64,000 nt of DNA from assembly GCA_032164245.1 (NCBI GenBank), contig JAVMKO010000002.1, positions 95,059,340 to 95,123,339 of the forward strand, read 5' to 3'. Of this stretch, positions 22,075-34,717 are shown in pieces; the stretch's first letter is position 1, and each line of letters begins with the position of its first letter. Both the position numbers and the translations under genes were made by a program. The notes beneath the pieces were generated by a model. The model was given only the letters and a program-made list of their open reading frames with translations, was not told where the DNA came from and did not search any database. The DNA comes from Sternotherus odoratus. Taxonomy: Eukaryota; Chordata; Testudines; Kinosternidae.

Positions 22075-24514
22075 GCATTTACAGTTCTTGTTTAAGAGAA
22101 GGTAGAGTTTTGTGAGTGTGTGCACATATAGATTTTAATTGATTACAAGATTTTTCTTCTTTGCCTTCAATATAAAGAGCCCAATTCTGTCCTGATACGT
22201 TGATACAAATCAGAACTAGCTCTTAAATTGAATGGAGTTACACTGCTGTAAAACCACCATGAGCGACAGCAGGAACACTCCAAAAATACTCCTGTTAACA
22301 GAGTACATTAAGACTGAAATTCTCAGTGCTTTTCAGCATTCTATGTTATCAGTACTATGACCTCAGCATCTATGGGAATCCAGCCAGCCAAACCTATCAA
22401 AGGGAGCATTGTGCCCTAGTACACATCGGAGCTTGCAAGATGTCCTGCTACTTGATTGGCCAGTAGGGAAGTTGCTCTCAGTAACATGACAAGATTGATT
22501 AGGTACAAAGAAGAAGGGCATTTGGAAAGATATCCGCTGAATGAAGGTCTTCCTCTATGGCAAGCTGCTACAGTAAATACAAGCAATAAAATGTTCCCTT
22601 GGCAAAAAGGAAAAGTGGTCAAATATTTCAGATCTAAAAACTAAAATAGATTCACAAGTCCATCTATAATAAGCAAAAACTCACTCCACTCTGAATGCAA
22701 TCTGATACTCAGGGTAAAACACAGATGAACTTGCATACCCACTTCATCTTTGCTGCACATCCCCACAAGAACAATCCCAGCTTGTCTCACTACTGCTATG
22801 AGTGTTGCTTTAAATATCTTTCTACTCTGAATTTGGTATTGCTAGCAGCAGGCCTGAGCGTACTGAAGCTCTGTATGGGAGGTGGGGGTGGGTGGGTCAC
22901 CATGTAAATTGATCTCCCCCTTCTCAGGTGAATCAGCTGGCTCCGGGGCAATACTGCCCTCTCTACCTTTCTTTACTCTCAGAAGTCTCCCGCCAGGCAA
23001 GCAGGACTGGATTCAGCTCCTTCCCAAGATATGTAACAATGCTCTGAGCATCAGCCAGAGGGGGCTGCTAGAGTGTGATGTGAGATGCAACCTCTTCTCT
23101 GAAAGGGTGAGATTGCCTACTGTGTTACAGGCTTTTATCGCTTGCGTAAATAAGTACTTGCAATAATAAATCTTAAAATAGTTCAGTAAGTCTCTAAGTG
23201 TCTCACTTTTTTTCTGGCACATAGTTATGAATCCAGGATTGAGAACACACATATGCACACAGGCCTGTATATCTCAGTCTGATGCTGTATGCAAAGCATG
23301 GTACACCCGGATCCCCATACGGAGAGTGTTGTCTGATCTCTATCTGAATCACTCTGCCACAGCTAAGGTTTGTCAGAGAAATCTGTGGTTCAGCATTTTC
23401 TTACTCAATGAGATGTACTAGCAGAGAAACCAGGCAAGTTCTTGGGGTAACATATTTGACAATGAGAAAAATGTTTCCATGGAGTTTGACAGCAAAACAA
23501 AACTGCTGCCCTTTATCTGATATGTGCACATTTCATACTTGCAATATGTTTAAAGTGATTTTATGACTAAATCCTGGGAAAAATGTGAAGAATGCTTGGC
23601 TAGAACCATGGTTTTCCAGTAAAAACATAACATGGCTTATTAACTACAGCACTTGGGGGAGATTGTTCAACATGAAGTGCATTTTTTTAGCTCAAGACCA
23701 AAAAAAAAGTGTTTGGATGCAAGTTTTTCTTTGGCTTTGGATACCAATTTGACTGACTTTACATTAGAGGGTCTTCAAGCCCTTTCAGTGTACATTAGTC
23801 ACAGTACAAGTGAAAGATTATTCTGTAAAACATGCCAGTGTTATCTTGGCTGACGCCAGGGTTAAAACCTTCTGACTTTTTCAGAACATACAGAAATAAT
23901 GAAAACAAAATACTCCATTAGCCACCTTATTAGGATTTCTGTGGTTGCTGAACAGCGACCTTGGTATGGCAATACATTTCAAAGACCTTGCAAAAAATGT
24001 TAATTGTGACAGTGGCAGTGTGGGGACACCACACAACCAACTGAGAGAGAAGTGCTATTAGCGTTACCGTGAGAACAGATGATGCCATTTCCATTCTATA
24101 TTTGCATTCTGGTGGGTGTAAGGTAATGTGACTTCAAGCAATGTCAAAATCACCCAGCCTACATTTTTTTCTTGGACAGTAACTCCTTCCCCCAATTTAG
24201 CAGGGGAGGTTGTAAACACCAGGGATATGAATTTGAACTTAATCAGATTTCTAAAAAGAATTATATACTATTCAGGATTTCTGCATTTGAAGAACTAGCA
24301 GGCTTGAATAGCTGGCAACACTTGAGTACGTTTGTTCAGTTTTATGCAACTTGTGAGAACGGATGAGGAAGGTCTGTCTCCAATTCTGGATTATAATACC
24401 CTGGAAACCTGATTTAATTCCCCAGTGTGGGCAGAAATCCAGACAATTTCAGGCACATTTGTAAGTGGGTCATAACGTAACTCTTCCATCTCCCTTTAAA
24501 ATACTAAGCACTAC
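22075..24514. other. Unannotated; possible decayed foldback at 22185-22255
   Basis: The stretch starting cccaattctgtcctgatac with gaatggagttacactgctgt resembles a worn copy of the ccaaattctgcc foldback family (41451). No gene is supported; frames at 22416-22644 and 23013-23258 overlap on opposite strands. Confidence 0.45.
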
Positions 24515-24676
24515 CACTTATGTCAGTATAACTAATGTCGCAGTTCAGGGGTGTGAATAAGCCACCTCAGAGCAATGTGACACCAACATCAGCGCTGGTG
24601 CAGACAGTGCTTCAGCAGATGTGGCTGAATCAGTACAGCTGTGCCACTCTAGCACTTCTAGCGTAGACTAGCCCTA
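24515..24676. mobile_element. Decayed MITE with tgtagacta-like terminus
   Basis: Contains gttcaggggtgtgaataagc, cacctcagagcaatgtgaca and a right end cttctagcgtagactagccc. These match segments of a recurrent turtle DNA element with ggggtgtgaa and gtgtagacta motifs, and are stylistically close to the MITE at 9106. It is internally shortened, and ends are approximate. Confidence 0.55.
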
Positions 24677-25708
24677 ACTCTAAAAGCTTCTATCAGGCAG
24701 ACTACAAATGGGGAGGGAGAAAAATCAGTCCATTGTGTCACCTCTGCCTTGCATGCTGTCTCCATTGCATGCAGCTACTACAGGTGGAAGTCCCCCAAGA
24801 AAACTTGTCAGGAAACATAACCAGACACTGTATTTTGCTTTGAAACAATAATTAGCACTGATACGACTTCTGCCACGTGGGGAGAAGGGTTCTATGGTAC
24901 TTTGGTATATATAGTAGGGGAGCTGGTCTAGCCACATCACTTAAATGCTGCATAACCAGTACCAGGTGGTGCCCATGACAATTCTACTCCCGTGGAGGTT
25001 GGTGGGAAGCAGCGGTCTCAAATCTATCAAGAGTCAAGAACCATTTTTTCCCTCCAGTACCGGTGGCCAACCCATCAGGATTACTCAGTTTACACTCAAG
25101 GAAGCCAGAGAGAAAGAGAAAAACCCCTCTCAGGGGTTAAACCCAGTGACCCGCTCAATTCAAAGGTATTTCTACTAACCACTTCGTCACATGATTGGGT
25201 CATGCTATCCAGTGCTGGCTGTATTTAACTAGCCACTCATTTTGTCAGATTCCAGGTGATTGCATGTTGTCTTCTAATTTAGGAAATTAACTGAGTATGT
25301 TAATAATTACTACTTTTTGTTTGTTTGTTTCCTGGTAATAAGAAACAGGGGTGAAGACAAGCAGATTCTTAAAGTTTTACCCCAAATTTGACTTGTTGTT
25401 AAAAAACACACACGGATAATCACTTAAAATTGTTTCCTGGTATGACAACATCTGAGCCTCCTTCTATAATCTCCCTTCCATAGCGTACAACTGGAGTAAC
25501 TCCAGTGAAGTTTAACAGTTTAAAACAGCTGGTAGTAAACTCAGAATCAGGCCGAGAGGGGGAAAAAAACATGTACTACTACTTATTTCCATTACTGAAG
25601 AGCTCATGCAAGGTAGAGCTGGGTTGAATTATGAAGATCATTTCCTCACATGTGAAAACCATTTACACTATACCACTCTCCTCCACTCCTATTTATACCA
25701 CCTCAACT
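24677..25708. other. No recognisable feature
   Basis: No repeat or exon recognised. A (TTTG)n patch lies at about 25317-25331. Confidence 0.5.
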
Positions 25709-25893
25709 CGGGGGGGAAGGACAGTGGTTTGAGCATTGGCCTGCTAAACCCAGGGTTTTAAGTTCAATCCTTAAGGGGGCCATTTAGGGATCTGGGGCCA
25801 AAAAAATCTGTCAGGGGACAGTACTTGGTCCTTCTAGTGTAGGCAGGGGACTGGACTTGATAACCTTTCAAGGTCTTTCCAGTTCTATGAGAT
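25709..25893 (+). repeat. tRNA-derived SINE with CR1-like tail
   Basis: The head carries Pol III promoter-like boxes: a box-A region around acagtggtttgagcattggc and a box-B region ggttttaagttcaatcc (about 25754-25770), as in a tRNA-derived SINE. The 3' part reads ctggacttgataacctttca and ggtctttccagttctatgag, a CR1-like 3' end that lets the CR1 machinery mobilise it. This matches the tRNA-SINE type known from turtles. It is a transposed copy, not a functional tRNA gene: the anticodon arm is not preserved. Confidence 0.88.
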
Positions 25894-26869
25894 AGGTAGC
25901 ATATATAATTTAAAGCTTTCAGTGATGTTAATAGGGAAGTGGGATGTCAGTTACTGCTAGACCCAGAATGATTGTTTCACCTCTAGCAAATGGTTGTTCA
26001 TTTCAAAAGTAAAAAAAAAGTTTACAAATTAAAAGAAGAACTGCATTTGTCACTTTTAATAATGTCTGCTTCCCGGCTAGAAGGTTGTGTCCATTGTAGA
26101 TGCACTACCAGTTGAATATTTTTTTAAATGTTACATCGTTTCTGAAGTGAGAAGGAAAGAAGTAAAACAACAAAAATCAGGTTTTTTTAAAACTCTTTCT
26201 GATAATATATTTGCAACTGATATTAAAGCCCCAAAGTTCATTCTAAAATACAGATGTAGAGAGCATGATTGTCAGTTAATCTCTCTCACATGCTTTTTTA
26301 ATAGAAAAGATGTGCCATCAGGACTAGAATCCTATTCTCCAGCTGTGCCCAAAACTCTCTCTAACATCAGCGTGAGCCGTCTGCCTGGACTGAGAGCACT
26401 CAGCTGAGAGAAAATATGCAAAAGAAATCCATAGCTACTCTTTATAAATCTGAATGATTAGATACGATAATGAAAGCAAGAATGACACCACTTCTCAGAC
26501 AAGATTCTTCTGGTAATAATAGATGTGTGTGCACCCATGTAAGTGACAGAGAGAGATTACTTCCTGGTGCACTGAACACTCACCATATGAAGAACTTTTT
26601 TCATCAGAGGTATGTTTGGGGCTTTCCTTCTGAATATTTTCACCCCTACTCGTGATCACCCTTCAGGTTGTCTGCTATACTTCTGCCTACTTTTCCTGTA
26701 ACCTTTTCATGACTGCTCTTCATTCTTGAAGTGCAGTGACTGCTGAACCATTTTAATCTCTTGGTTGAGATGTTAGTTTCACACTTGGCATAGCTGACAA
26801 GTCCTAAGGGAAGATTCTGAGTGCTGCATAAACACTTAATGCCAGCTCATCCCTACCAGTGTCTCATTC
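25894..26869. other. No recognisable feature
   Basis: A 106-codon frame at 26087-26407 is the longest here. It has no recognisable domain and no splice-site or codon evidence, so I treat it as chance. Confidence 0.5.
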
Positions 26870-26997
26870 CAGAGGCGGTGCTAGCCCATTGGGCCCCCGC
26901 CCACCACCGCACATAGTAAAAACCAACCAATAGGGGGTTTAAGCTGCTCGGGGCTCTAAGCAATTGCTTAGCGTGCTTATGCCTAGCACCGGCCCTG
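26870..26997. mobile_element. hAT-like MITE (cagggccggtgctagg ends)
   Basis: 128 bp with left end cagaggcggtgctag and right end ctagcaccggccctg, which are inverted matches with two differences. The centre includes gctaagcaattgcttagcg-like pairing around 26953-26975. The flanking 8-mers tctcattc and ccatttgc do not match, so the duplication has decayed or the ends are slightly off. Confidence 0.75.
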
Positions 26998-29900
26998 CCA
27001 TTTGCCTTTACAGTTCGAATCCATGCTCGCTGCTATGCTGGCCAAAAGAGACAGGCCTACTTTTGACGCTTCTATTGCTCCCTTTCTTTGTCTCCTACAT
27101 CTATAAGTAAATATTTTTCTTACCCAAAAAACGTTTAGTATTTGTTAATTTCTCTTGTGCGGATTGTGGTTTGCAAAACAGCAATTTTCACACTATGGCA
27201 TGTAGTGAGGCCTATGCACCTTTTCTTTAAGCATCTCTCTTGCTTCTTCATTTTTTTTTTCTATTTTAAGTGACTTTGGGCTGAGAAAAATGTCTGACTG
27301 ACAGCTCTGGAGATCAAAGTCTTTCCAGAGTTAAAAGTAGGAGAGGCAGTGGGGAGAGCACAGTTCCTCCTCTTCTACTCAAAGCAGGGGGAGCGCTCTC
27401 CCTCCTCCTTAGCTGCTGCAAGGAGAGCTCCCCTTGCTGTTTCAATCCACTGAAGCTTTGTCTTTTTATCCACTGAACCGAGGTGCCAGGCAGTACAAGC
27501 CCAAGCTTCCCCACACTGCCCCCTCCAACATACCTCACCCTGACCTGAAAAGATTCACTTCTATTGATGAAGGGTAGTTCTGCATGTTCATACAATCCTA
27601 TACCTCCAGAGTGCTGAGCAGAGGTGGGCTGAGGCATTCTGTCTGCGTAAGAAGGCTTGAACAGGTAACCAATTGTAAAATACCCCTTCTGGTGAAAGGT
27701 ACACCTTGTACTCTTCCCAACACCTACTTCTAGATACTAGCAGGTGCACAGGTTGGGGAGATCGGGCACTCAGCAATGCACCCAGTGTGACTGATCATGC
27801 CTGGAACCATGAAATCTCATTGGACATGTTAGCTGGCCCCTTGTGCTCAGGCAGTGTGTGTCAGCATTCCACCTAGGTCCTGCATGCATGTACGGTGTGC
27901 CATCTTGCTTCTCAGCACACCTGTGTGGGACAAGACAGAATTCAGTCCTGACAGGGAAAAACAGCATCTATGTTTAAAAATTGGAAAATGAGTTCCAATG
28001 CCCACCTTCCCTCTGCCAGTAACACCAAAGCCCAAAATGTTCACCGAGTTCCCATGGGAACGTGGCGGGAGAGAAGAATCTATATTGAATGACTGAAAAC
28101 AGCAACAGAAAATTACCAAGAAATCCCTCAAAACAATAACACAGCAGTTACTCTACTGGAAAGTAGTTACATTATTGGAAAGCAATTACTCTTTCCAGTA
28201 AAGGCCTGAGAAACTATTTTAATTTTAAAATGCCTGCCAAATTTACCTAGTGAATGTTCACTTACCTGGAAATTCAAATAAAGCAACACATTCCTCCACC
28301 CTATATGTGGAAAATTAAGTACTCTGCACAAAGTGAGCCTAGTTCCTTCTGCAACAGCTGCTAAGGAGGTTAGCATAACAGTTGCTTCCCTAGTTAAAAT
28401 GAATACACAAGGGATGGACAAGGCAAAAGGAAACTCAGGTAACTGAAACAGAAACTTAGCAAGGAAGCTGACAATCGAGAGATAGTACAGAGCTAGCTGA
28501 AATTAAAGATTCCACAGGCAGTATTTAAAGTAAAAGAGTATGAAACCCTTCAGGAAACTACATATCCTCACAGCCTTTTACTCTTGGTCCCACCAGCATC
28601 TGTAAATATTTTAGAGCAGTTGAATACTTGGTCCTAGTCCAATTCAACACATTCTTTAACTTTTAAAATATCAAGAAGCCAGCTCTGGTTTAAAAATGTA
28701 GGCCAAGAGCATACTTTACAAAATGACCTTGTGTATTTGATGAGGTCTGCTTTTGGAGACACAGAGATCTTTTTAAAGGCTACTTTCTATAAGTAAAAAC
28801 TTAACCTTTCTGCAAGCTTTTTTAAGTGTAACATTTGCTATTAAATTCAGGAAGAATTGCCAGAAATATGGTGCTTGCTTCTACCACTTTTCAACCACTG
28901 CCAAAATTCAGCTTCATCTTGTAAAGCCAGGATCCATCTCAATGTTTTATGCAAAGAAATAAACACCACCAACAAAAATTTCCCTCAAAACCAGAAAAAA
29001 ACATTTTTTAAACTTTGATTTGTTTCTGTTTCATGGGCTTCAAAATGGAACCGTTTTTTGTTTTCCAAAAACATTTTGGATTTTTTATGTTACAGAGATA
29101 GACAGACACAAAAAGGTTTGAACTAGGTTTGAGAGCTAGACTCTCACACTGTACAATGGATTTACAAACACGAAAAACAACAAACGTACATTTGGTAGTA
29201 CAAAGCCCTGTTCGTTATTCACAACAAGCATCACACTTTGCTGATAAGAGTTTAAAGAAATCAGGCAGCCAGAAACCAACTTACTCTTACAGGCAAAATG
29301 AACCTTTTAAAGTGTAATTTTCTGGTACAACTACTCTTTTCTAGCCCGAAGCATGCAATACAGTATGACAGGCCTGCTGTCTAAGCCAATCAGAAAGGAG
29401 CAGCTCAATAACTGCACAGTGAGAAACTGTTCCTTTACTTCGCCGGCATTCATCACATGAATTGATTAAATAGAGTCTATTTCTGCTATATTAAATGACT
29501 AATGTAAAGTCATTGTAACAGAACATACAAACAGGATCAGTATCTCCTGCTACAGAAATAAAGGGTTCGGCTTCACCTTGACACACAGTTTACTGAAATG
29601 TCTTGGCTTTGTACTGATGCTTATGTGGCAGAAGGAAATCAGCACTCTGAGTTTGCTTTATTCCAGAGACTCCTAAAAAAAGGAAACCAAAATATGAATA
29701 GGTCCCAGTTATGCTATTTAGCCAGAGGCCTGAATGGAGGACTGTGCAGAGCTGTACAACCTTCCTATCCAGATAGAGGGCTCTGAGGTCTCCTTGAGGC
29801 ACAGTCCTGCCCTAAGCAACCAGGAAAGCAGGGGGATGATGGTGCAGCCAGCCTGGTTTGTAGGCTGTAGCATATTCCTCTTCCTACACAGCCTCAAGGG

Positions 29901-30412
29901 CCCATCAATAAGAGATGAATTAACGCTACTTGCAGCAATATTTTCTCTTTCTTTGCACTATGTGACCCTTTATGCAAGTGTCAGAGAGGAAAACCTCGTC
30001 CGGGAACCAGTGGCAACACAATTAGAAGTGGTGACTGTCTTCACCAAGCATAATCACTGAAGCCACTGGATCCTTGTCTACCCTAGGACTCCAGTTTAGC
30101 AGAATACTTCAGAACATGCTTCAAACCCATTAAAAGCAATGGGAAATAAGCACAGGCATACATTTTTGCTGACATGGGGCAGCTTACTGAATTGGGGTCT
30201 AGGGCACCCATGAGTGCCTACATTGGTTCAGCTGAACTGACAGCAACCTGGGTGGATTTTCCCCCCTAAAATTCCCTCACATGGGCCTGACATAAGGGAA
30301 ATATGTGGGGAAAGATAACTCATGTGGCTAGTCAGGGACAGACAGGATTTAGGTCAAAGATTCCCATGGGTTCCCAGTTTATGTGGCAATATCAGGTACC
30401 ATCTCGTAGTTT
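26998..30412. other. No recognisable feature
   Basis: About 3.4 kb without a recognised repeat, apart from an A/T-run stretch at 28980-29080 like that near 4600. Frames on both strands at 29590-30060 overlap each other. No exon is supported. Confidence 0.45.
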
Positions 30413-30420
30413 ATTTACAG

Positions 30421-31020
30421 CAGGGGTCTCAAACTCAAATGACCATGAGGGCCGCATGAGGACTAGTGCACTGGCCCGAGGGCCGCACCACTGACACACA
30501 CACATACCCTCGCTGCCCCGGCTCTGCCCCCACTCCACCCCTTCCATGAGGACTAGTGCACTGGCCCGAGGGCCGCACCACTGACACACACACACACACC
30601 CTCGCTGCCCCGGCTCCGCCCCCACTCCACCCCTTCCATGAGGACTAGTGCACTGGCCCGAGGGCCGCACCACTGACACACACCCTGCCCTCGCTGCCCC
30701 GGCTCCGCCCCCACTCCACCCCTTCCAAGAGGTCCCACCCCTGCTCCACCTCCTCCTCTGAGCACGCAGCTCCCCAGTCCCTCCTGGAAAGCACTAGGCA
30801 CCACCAACAGCTGTTTGGCAAACAAAGCAAGAGCAATATAGGAAGTCCAGAGCTAGAAACACGCGCGGCCCAGCCAGGCAGCAGAGAAGCCTCCACTTCT
30901 GGCCCCTCCGTCCTGCAAACTGCTATGGGGGGAGGGGGGGGCGCCAGGAAGCTTGGCGGGCCGCAGGGAAGGGCTTTGCGGGCCGCATGTGGCCCCCGGG
31001 CCGCATGTTTGAGACCCCTG
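30421..31020 (+). mobile_element. Non-autonomous hAT, 600 bp, triplicated core
   Basis: Begins caggggtctcaaactcaaat and ends gcatgtttgagacccctg, giving 14-bp perfect inverted termini. The 8-bp target duplication atttacag is perfect (30413-30420 and 31021-31028). The body is GC-rich and holds three tandem ~90-bp units. The same family occurs at 12473-13666 in the other orientation. No transposase is encoded; the minus-strand frames only reflect the tandem repeats. An intact duplication and exact termini indicate a relatively recent insertion. Confidence 0.92.
30458..30729. repeat. Minisatellite, three ~90-bp units
   Basis: Units start at 30458, 30548 and 30640 with gaggactagtgcactggccc. They are nearly identical except for a variable CA run after ccactga in each unit. 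The high identity suggests recent tandem duplication inside the hAT. Copy number is likely to vary between individuals. Confidence 0.9.
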
Positions 31021-31028
31021 ATTTACAG

Positions 31029-31784
31029 AGTGGCTGACCTTCGGCAGAGAGAATACAACATCAGAAATGTAATCCCCACATCCTGAGCAGCCTGGGATAA
31101 GCATTCCCATTCCATGGCCTGTTATGTTGGAAAAGAACATGAGGTTCTTAAGGAATAATCAATGTGGTGTCATGAAGTCAAATTGCAGAAAAAGCTACAT
31201 GCTTATTACTAAAAACTACCAAAATTTTGCTTATCTGTGCTACAGATTTCGAGCAATTTACTGAAAGTTTTGTCCTAGACCAAAGCCAGGGAAGAATCTC
31301 CAAGCCCCTATTGGAAATGTGAATTACAATGTGAGAATATATTATTTAGTTCATGCATATACATCAGGAAATTGAATGAGTAAAGCAGGCTGGTTCTGCT
31401 CCGTCATTCTCACTTGTAATGGCTGTACACAGCTTGCCAGTAGTTTCTCCTCAGACTCCAAGAACAAGCCTGTGAATCCGTTCCAAGTACACGATAAAAA
31501 GTTTACCACTGTGTAGTTTTTATAGTAAGACATGTTGTACACTCTTTTTTTTTAAACCAAGTACAAGTGGAGACTGTCAAAAAGCAGCAATCTTAGCAAC
31601 AAGGGATTTTTGAGTTTCCACAAGAAAATCCCTATTCAAATATGCTCTAATATGCCACTCTCACACACGTCTCCTTGGAAGTTTCCTGCCATAACAACTA
31701 TATGCAAAACACAGAACACAATTTATAGACAGGAGGTGGGAGCCTCTTGAGGTTATATTCTCCACCCCATTGCCAATGCAGCAT
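31029..31784. other. No recognisable feature
   Basis: AT-rich spacer. Nothing recognisable. Confidence 0.5.
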
Positions 31785-31960
31785 TATTCCCTGTTCCCTT
31801 GAGAGCTTTGTCTTTGTTCAGTTCTAGTTTAAATGACGTGGCTTCCACCCCTTCTCTTGGAAGATTATTCCACAATCTAATCGATCTCAGTTGGAAATGG
31901 CTCCTGGGGTTCAGTTAACATTTTTCCTTGCTCATTCATCAATTACTCCTCATACCTCTT
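31785..31960 (-). mobile_element. CR1-related LINE remnant
   Basis: The plus strand reads gtggcttccaccccttctct, ggaagattattccacaatct and aatcgatctcagttggaaa. This parallels the attccacaacctcc region of the CR1 at 2795 and places this piece in minus orientation. It belongs to a more diverged subfamily, and both ends are approximate. Confidence 0.65.
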
Positions 31961-32944
31961 TGGACCACCCAAAACAATGCATCTCCCAATGTGGATGTTT
32001 ACACCCTACAAGTACAATACTAGGGGTGTGTTATTATTATATCCCCTGTCACCCCCCTTATTTCTTGTTTACTCAAGCTGTTCATTTTAACTTTTTAAAC
32101 CTTTCCTCTCCCTTACAGCCTCTTAATCTCTTTTGTGCTGCCGCTGTCTGAATTAGCCATCATCTGTCTGATAATGAAAGCAGCATGCAGATATGAACTT
32201 TGTATCTCCTACTGCTCTCTCTGTTAAAAGGCTTATACCATCTGCGTAACACACACAGAAACATCCCAGACATTTTCCAAATCCATTCTTTTCATAGCAA
32301 AGCCTATATTTGCTCAGACAGGAAGTAAAATGCAGTCCTCTCTCTCTCTCTCTTTTTTTAAAGTCTCCTTAGAGTGAGGAGAAGAAAAATACGGTTACAT
32401 TTGCATTTGCATAGATAAAAAACTAACTACCTCCCCACTGTGGCTCATTCCATCTTCAAAAAGAAATATATTTACCAATACTTCCCTCTTCTAGCTCTTT
32501 AAGGAAGTTAATGTGGAAATGCCACGTTCTGAGAACAGTCCCCTATTCTCAGAAAAATGTCAAAACGTCTTTAGAGCTGATTCAGTGAGTTATTTAACTC
32601 CTCACAGGATTTTGCCCCTTGCTCTATCACCTGGACCCCACTCTTCCTGTAAAAAAACTCGAAGAGAGAATATGTTACAGATTTCAATAGGAACTTAATT
32701 AAACACTTAATTAAACACTGCTGAAGGATAAGTGGATGCGGAGAAGAAAGGCCCCTAGGCTAAGGTGGAAAAAAAACTGTTTTCCGAGTTTTATATGAAA
32801 AATTTCTACCAACCTAACTATCCTCTCAGCTAAATATCACTTCAAAATAGGGACAGTTTAGAGACAGAACATACACAGTGTATTTTAAGTTGTGATAATA
32901 TTTCCATCCTTGCTTCCACTGAGTAGCACTTTACACTGAAAGTA
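31961..32944. other. Unannotated; CT microsatellite
   Basis: A (CT)n run occupies about 32338-32352. A 13-bp direct duplication around taattaaacact lies near 32697-32718. Otherwise nothing. Confidence 0.5.
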
Positions 32945-33180
32945 ATGCCACTGATGTAGTCCAGTGGTTAGCATACTAGCTTAGGATGCAGGAAACCTGG
33001 TTTTGTTCCCAGCTGCACCAGATATTGCCTGTGTGATCTTGGGCAAGTCACTTAGACTCTCTGGCCTCAGTTCCCCATCTGTATAACGGGGATAACAGCA
33101 CTGCCCTACCTCACAGGGGTGTTGTGGGGACAAATGCATTAAAGATTGTAAGGTTCTCAGAGACTATGGAGACAGACATG
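32945..33180 (+). repeat. MIR SINE, near full length
   Basis: A well preserved MIR in plus orientation. The tRNA-related head has tccagtggttagcatactag. A box-B-like ggttttgttcccagctgcac follows, then the core tgtgtgatcttgggcaagtc and gcctcagttccccatctgta, and then ggggataacagcactgccct before the 3' part. MIRs are ancient amniote SINEs mobilised by L2. This copy is inactive, with no surviving target duplication. Confidence 0.92.
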
Positions 33181-34194
33181 ATGATTTTGCAGCAAGGATG
33201 GAAGAATCAGAGCATTAAGAACAGTAAATATATCCAAATGCTTTAAATTGAAAATGGTTTTAATGCACAGGGAGTGATTAAAGGTCAATGCCACTTTCCC
33301 ATAAGCAAATTCTTTGACACACCCATGTTCTGAGCCCCAGAAAGATCATTGGGAGTATCTGGCATCAAGTGGGGTTCTGCTCCCTGCATTTGCCTCGTGC
33401 ATTCTGCAAACATCAGAGAGTTGAGACTTTACATACATATCCACTGACCACCTTAATGCAGATATACATATTTTACTACTGATCTGTACACTTGCTTCAT
33501 CCAACACTTACTGTTTATTCTGAAATGAAACCACACTCTCCCACCAAGAACACTTCTTCAAATTGGTCATTTCTTACCTGTCAAACACGCACACCAATCC
33601 TGAACGTTACGGGAAACTCTTAAAGTCATTATGACATTATTTGTTACCCCGAAGCAAGTCATAATTAGTATGCACCCTGCCAAGCCCTTCCTCTCATACC
33701 TGTAGTAATTGTTAGGAAGTATGAAAGCAGGTGTCACTTTTGGCAAGCTTTGTATTCTCAGTTGCAATGGGATAAAAATGATCCATAAAAAATGTGAGGG
33801 GCTATTACTTTACAACTAGTGTATATATAATATAATAGTTGCAGTTTATGCCTTTTTCTCTTTAGTATTTGAATTGAAGACGAGTTGCTAAAGGACAAAA
33901 ACCAAAAATATGTACAAAATCCCACTGATACATACATCCCATTTTGCATAATTTCTATTTAGTTTCAGAACCACCTGTCAAGCCATCTGACCTTCATTTG
34001 CATGTGCTGTATGCAACACGTTAGCTAGCTTCCAGCACCGTGACATGCACATACTTTACAAAGCATTAACTTTGTCCCTTTTGATTCCCACATATAAACC
34101 ATAAGTTGCATACCTGCCTCTCTGCCACAGCACTTTAGAATAGAGGGAACAGTGCTTATGTGTTTAATTACCATCAAATGTTAATTACCAAGGC
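33181..34194. other. No recognisable feature
   Basis: AT-rich spacer. Nothing recognisable. Confidence 0.5.
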
Positions 34195-34365
34195 CAAAAT
34201 CTTTCACACTTAGGTGCCAAAATTAAACACCAAAATCCATATTTAGGCATCTAAATAAGCAGCCTGGTTTGCAAAGGTGCTTGTCACCCAGCTGCTTTTA
34301 CTGGCATCAACAGGAGAATGCCAAAAAAGGACACCTGCTTTTCACTAACCACAACTGGTGTTGTG
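34195..34365. repeat. Foldback repeat (aggtgcctaaat type), decayed
   Basis: Contains cttaggtgccaaaattaaac and ccatatttaggcatctaaat, followed by gcaaaggtgcttgtcaccc. These fragments are shared with the copies at 15173, 21175 and 44735. It lies immediately before the DIRS element. Confidence 0.5.
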
Positions 34366-34380
34366 GGTAACTTAGGACCT

Positions 34381-34603
34381 GGTTACCTTTCGTAACTGGT
34401 GTTCTTCGAGATGTGTTGTTCATGTCTATTCCAAGCAGGTGTGCACATGCCTTGTGCATGCTAGCCGGATAGGTTTTCCCCCTAGCAGTATCCGTAAGGT
34501 CAGCTTAGGCACCCTTTGGAGTGGCGCCACTATGGCGCCCAATATATGGCCCTGCGACCCTCCACCCCCTCAGTTCCTTCTTGCCATTACTCCGACAAAG
34601 GGG
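34381..34603 (-). repeat. DIRS terminal repeat (3' end of element)
   Basis: Pairs as an inverted repeat with 36661-36872 over about 200 bp, for example ctagcagtatccgtaaggtc here against the complement of the same stretch at the other end. It carries a 5' extension, ggttacctttcgtaactggt, not present at the right end but represented in the internal complementary region. Confidence 0.88.
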
Positions 34604-34619
34604 CCGGAGTGTGGGTATT

Positions 34620-34717
34620 GGAATAGACATGAACAACACATCTCGAAGAACACCAGTTACGAAAGGGAATTGTCTTTTCTTCTTCAAGTGATTGTTCATG
34701 TGCATTCCAAGCAGGTG
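34620..34717 (-). repeat. DIRS internal complementary region
   Basis: The first half, 34620-34666, is a perfect 47-bp complement of the left terminus at 34386-34432. The second half (34679-34717, with gtgattgttcatgtgcattc) matches the inverted right terminus. Joined complements of both ends beside one terminal repeat are diagnostic of DIRS, where this region templates circle closure. Confidence 0.92.

Noticed and set aside
25709..25893. tRNA gene
   Set aside because: Pol III boxes are present, but the sequence continues into a CR1-like tail and lacks an intact cloverleaf, so it is a SINE.
26087..26407. 106-codon frame as a possible exon or small gene
   Set aside because: No recognisable domain, no good promoter or splice context and no second supporting exon. 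A frame of this length is expected by chance in 64 kb.
30392..31140. Repeated minus-strand frames with CQWCGPRASALV
   Set aside because: They are the three tandem units of the hAT read in one frame, not a repeat protein.
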